6,791 nt of DNA from Ignavibacteriales bacterium UBA6490 (lineage in GTDB: Bacteria; Bacteroidota; Ignavibacteria; Ignavibacteriales; Ignavibacteriaceae): NCBI GenBank assembly GCA_002435365.1, contig DJMM01000028.1, forward strand, positions 3,521 to 10,311, in the 5' to 3' direction. Position 1 is the first letter of the stretch. Each line of letters opens with the position of its first letter. A program made the translations under genes and the position numbers. Shown piece after piece: positions 6,754 through 6,791 of this stretch. Under the pieces are notes generated by a model. The model worked only from the letters and a program-made list of their open reading frames with translations, searched no databases and was not told the DNA's origin.

Positions 6754-6786
6754 TCTAACCTGGTTCTAACCTGATTCTAACCTGAT
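6754..6786. repeat. Three tandem 11-bp repeats at the right edge
   Basis: The unit TCTAACCTGAT occurs head to tail three times: 6754-6764 (TCTAACCTGGT, one mismatch), 6765-6775 and 6776-6786 (both exact). The preceding 11 bases (6743-6753) begin TCTGATCC and may be a decayed fourth copy. The 11-bp period is close to one helical turn, so each copy faces the same side of the DNA. The array sits about 60 bases after the stop of the membrane-anchored gene and ends at TAAAA where the window stops. Its role is unknown. Confidence 0.75.
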
Positions 6787-6791
6787 TAAAA

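Noticed and set aside
6754..6791. The 11-bp repeats as a CRISPR array
   Set aside because: The units are directly adjacent with no spacers and are far shorter than CRISPR repeats; no cas gene is present.

Overview
The window looks like a stretch of chromosome from a free-living, moderately AT-rich bacterium of the Bacteroidota/Chlorobiota/Ignavibacteriota group. The assignment is an inference. It rests on the overall flavour of the proteins (a secreted PepF-type oligopeptidase, a bacterial deoxyhypusine-synthase-like enzyme, a TonB-like N-terminal anchor), on weak or absent Shine-Dalgarno sequences before several genes, and on upstream motifs of the TAnnTTTG type used as the -7 element in Bacteroidota. 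I see no phage, transposon, CRISPR, rRNA or tRNA sequence.

Layout: five genes lie on the minus strand and one on the plus strand. In minus-strand transcription order they are: an extended-SDR NAD-dependent epimerase/dehydratase (5911-4874); a deoxyhypusine-synthase-family protein (4764-3727); an exported M3-family oligoendopeptidase F (3514-1607), followed by a clear hairpin terminator (1545-1572); an aldo/keto reductase (1461-478); and, 28 nt further on, the first 149 codons of a homocysteine S-methyltransferase-domain protein that runs off the left edge (449-1). Divergent from the epimerase is a 235-residue plus-strand protein (5985-6692) with a TonB-like membrane anchor, a charged linker and a small C-terminal domain that is not TonB-like. 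The right edge holds three tandem 11-bp repeats.

How the genes relate: the terminator after the peptidase separates two transcription blocks. The aldo/keto reductase and methyltransferase probably share a transcript. The epimerase, deoxyhypusine-synthase-like gene and peptidase are co-oriented, but gaps of 109 and 212 nt mean co-transcription is uncertain. No single pathway links them, so most of the window reads as ordinary housekeeping and accessory metabolism. The least ordinary items are the TonB-anchor chimera, the perfect palindrome in its divergent promoter region, and active-site substitutions in the deoxyhypusine-synthase-like enzyme that suggest a polyamine-type substrate rather than eIF5A.
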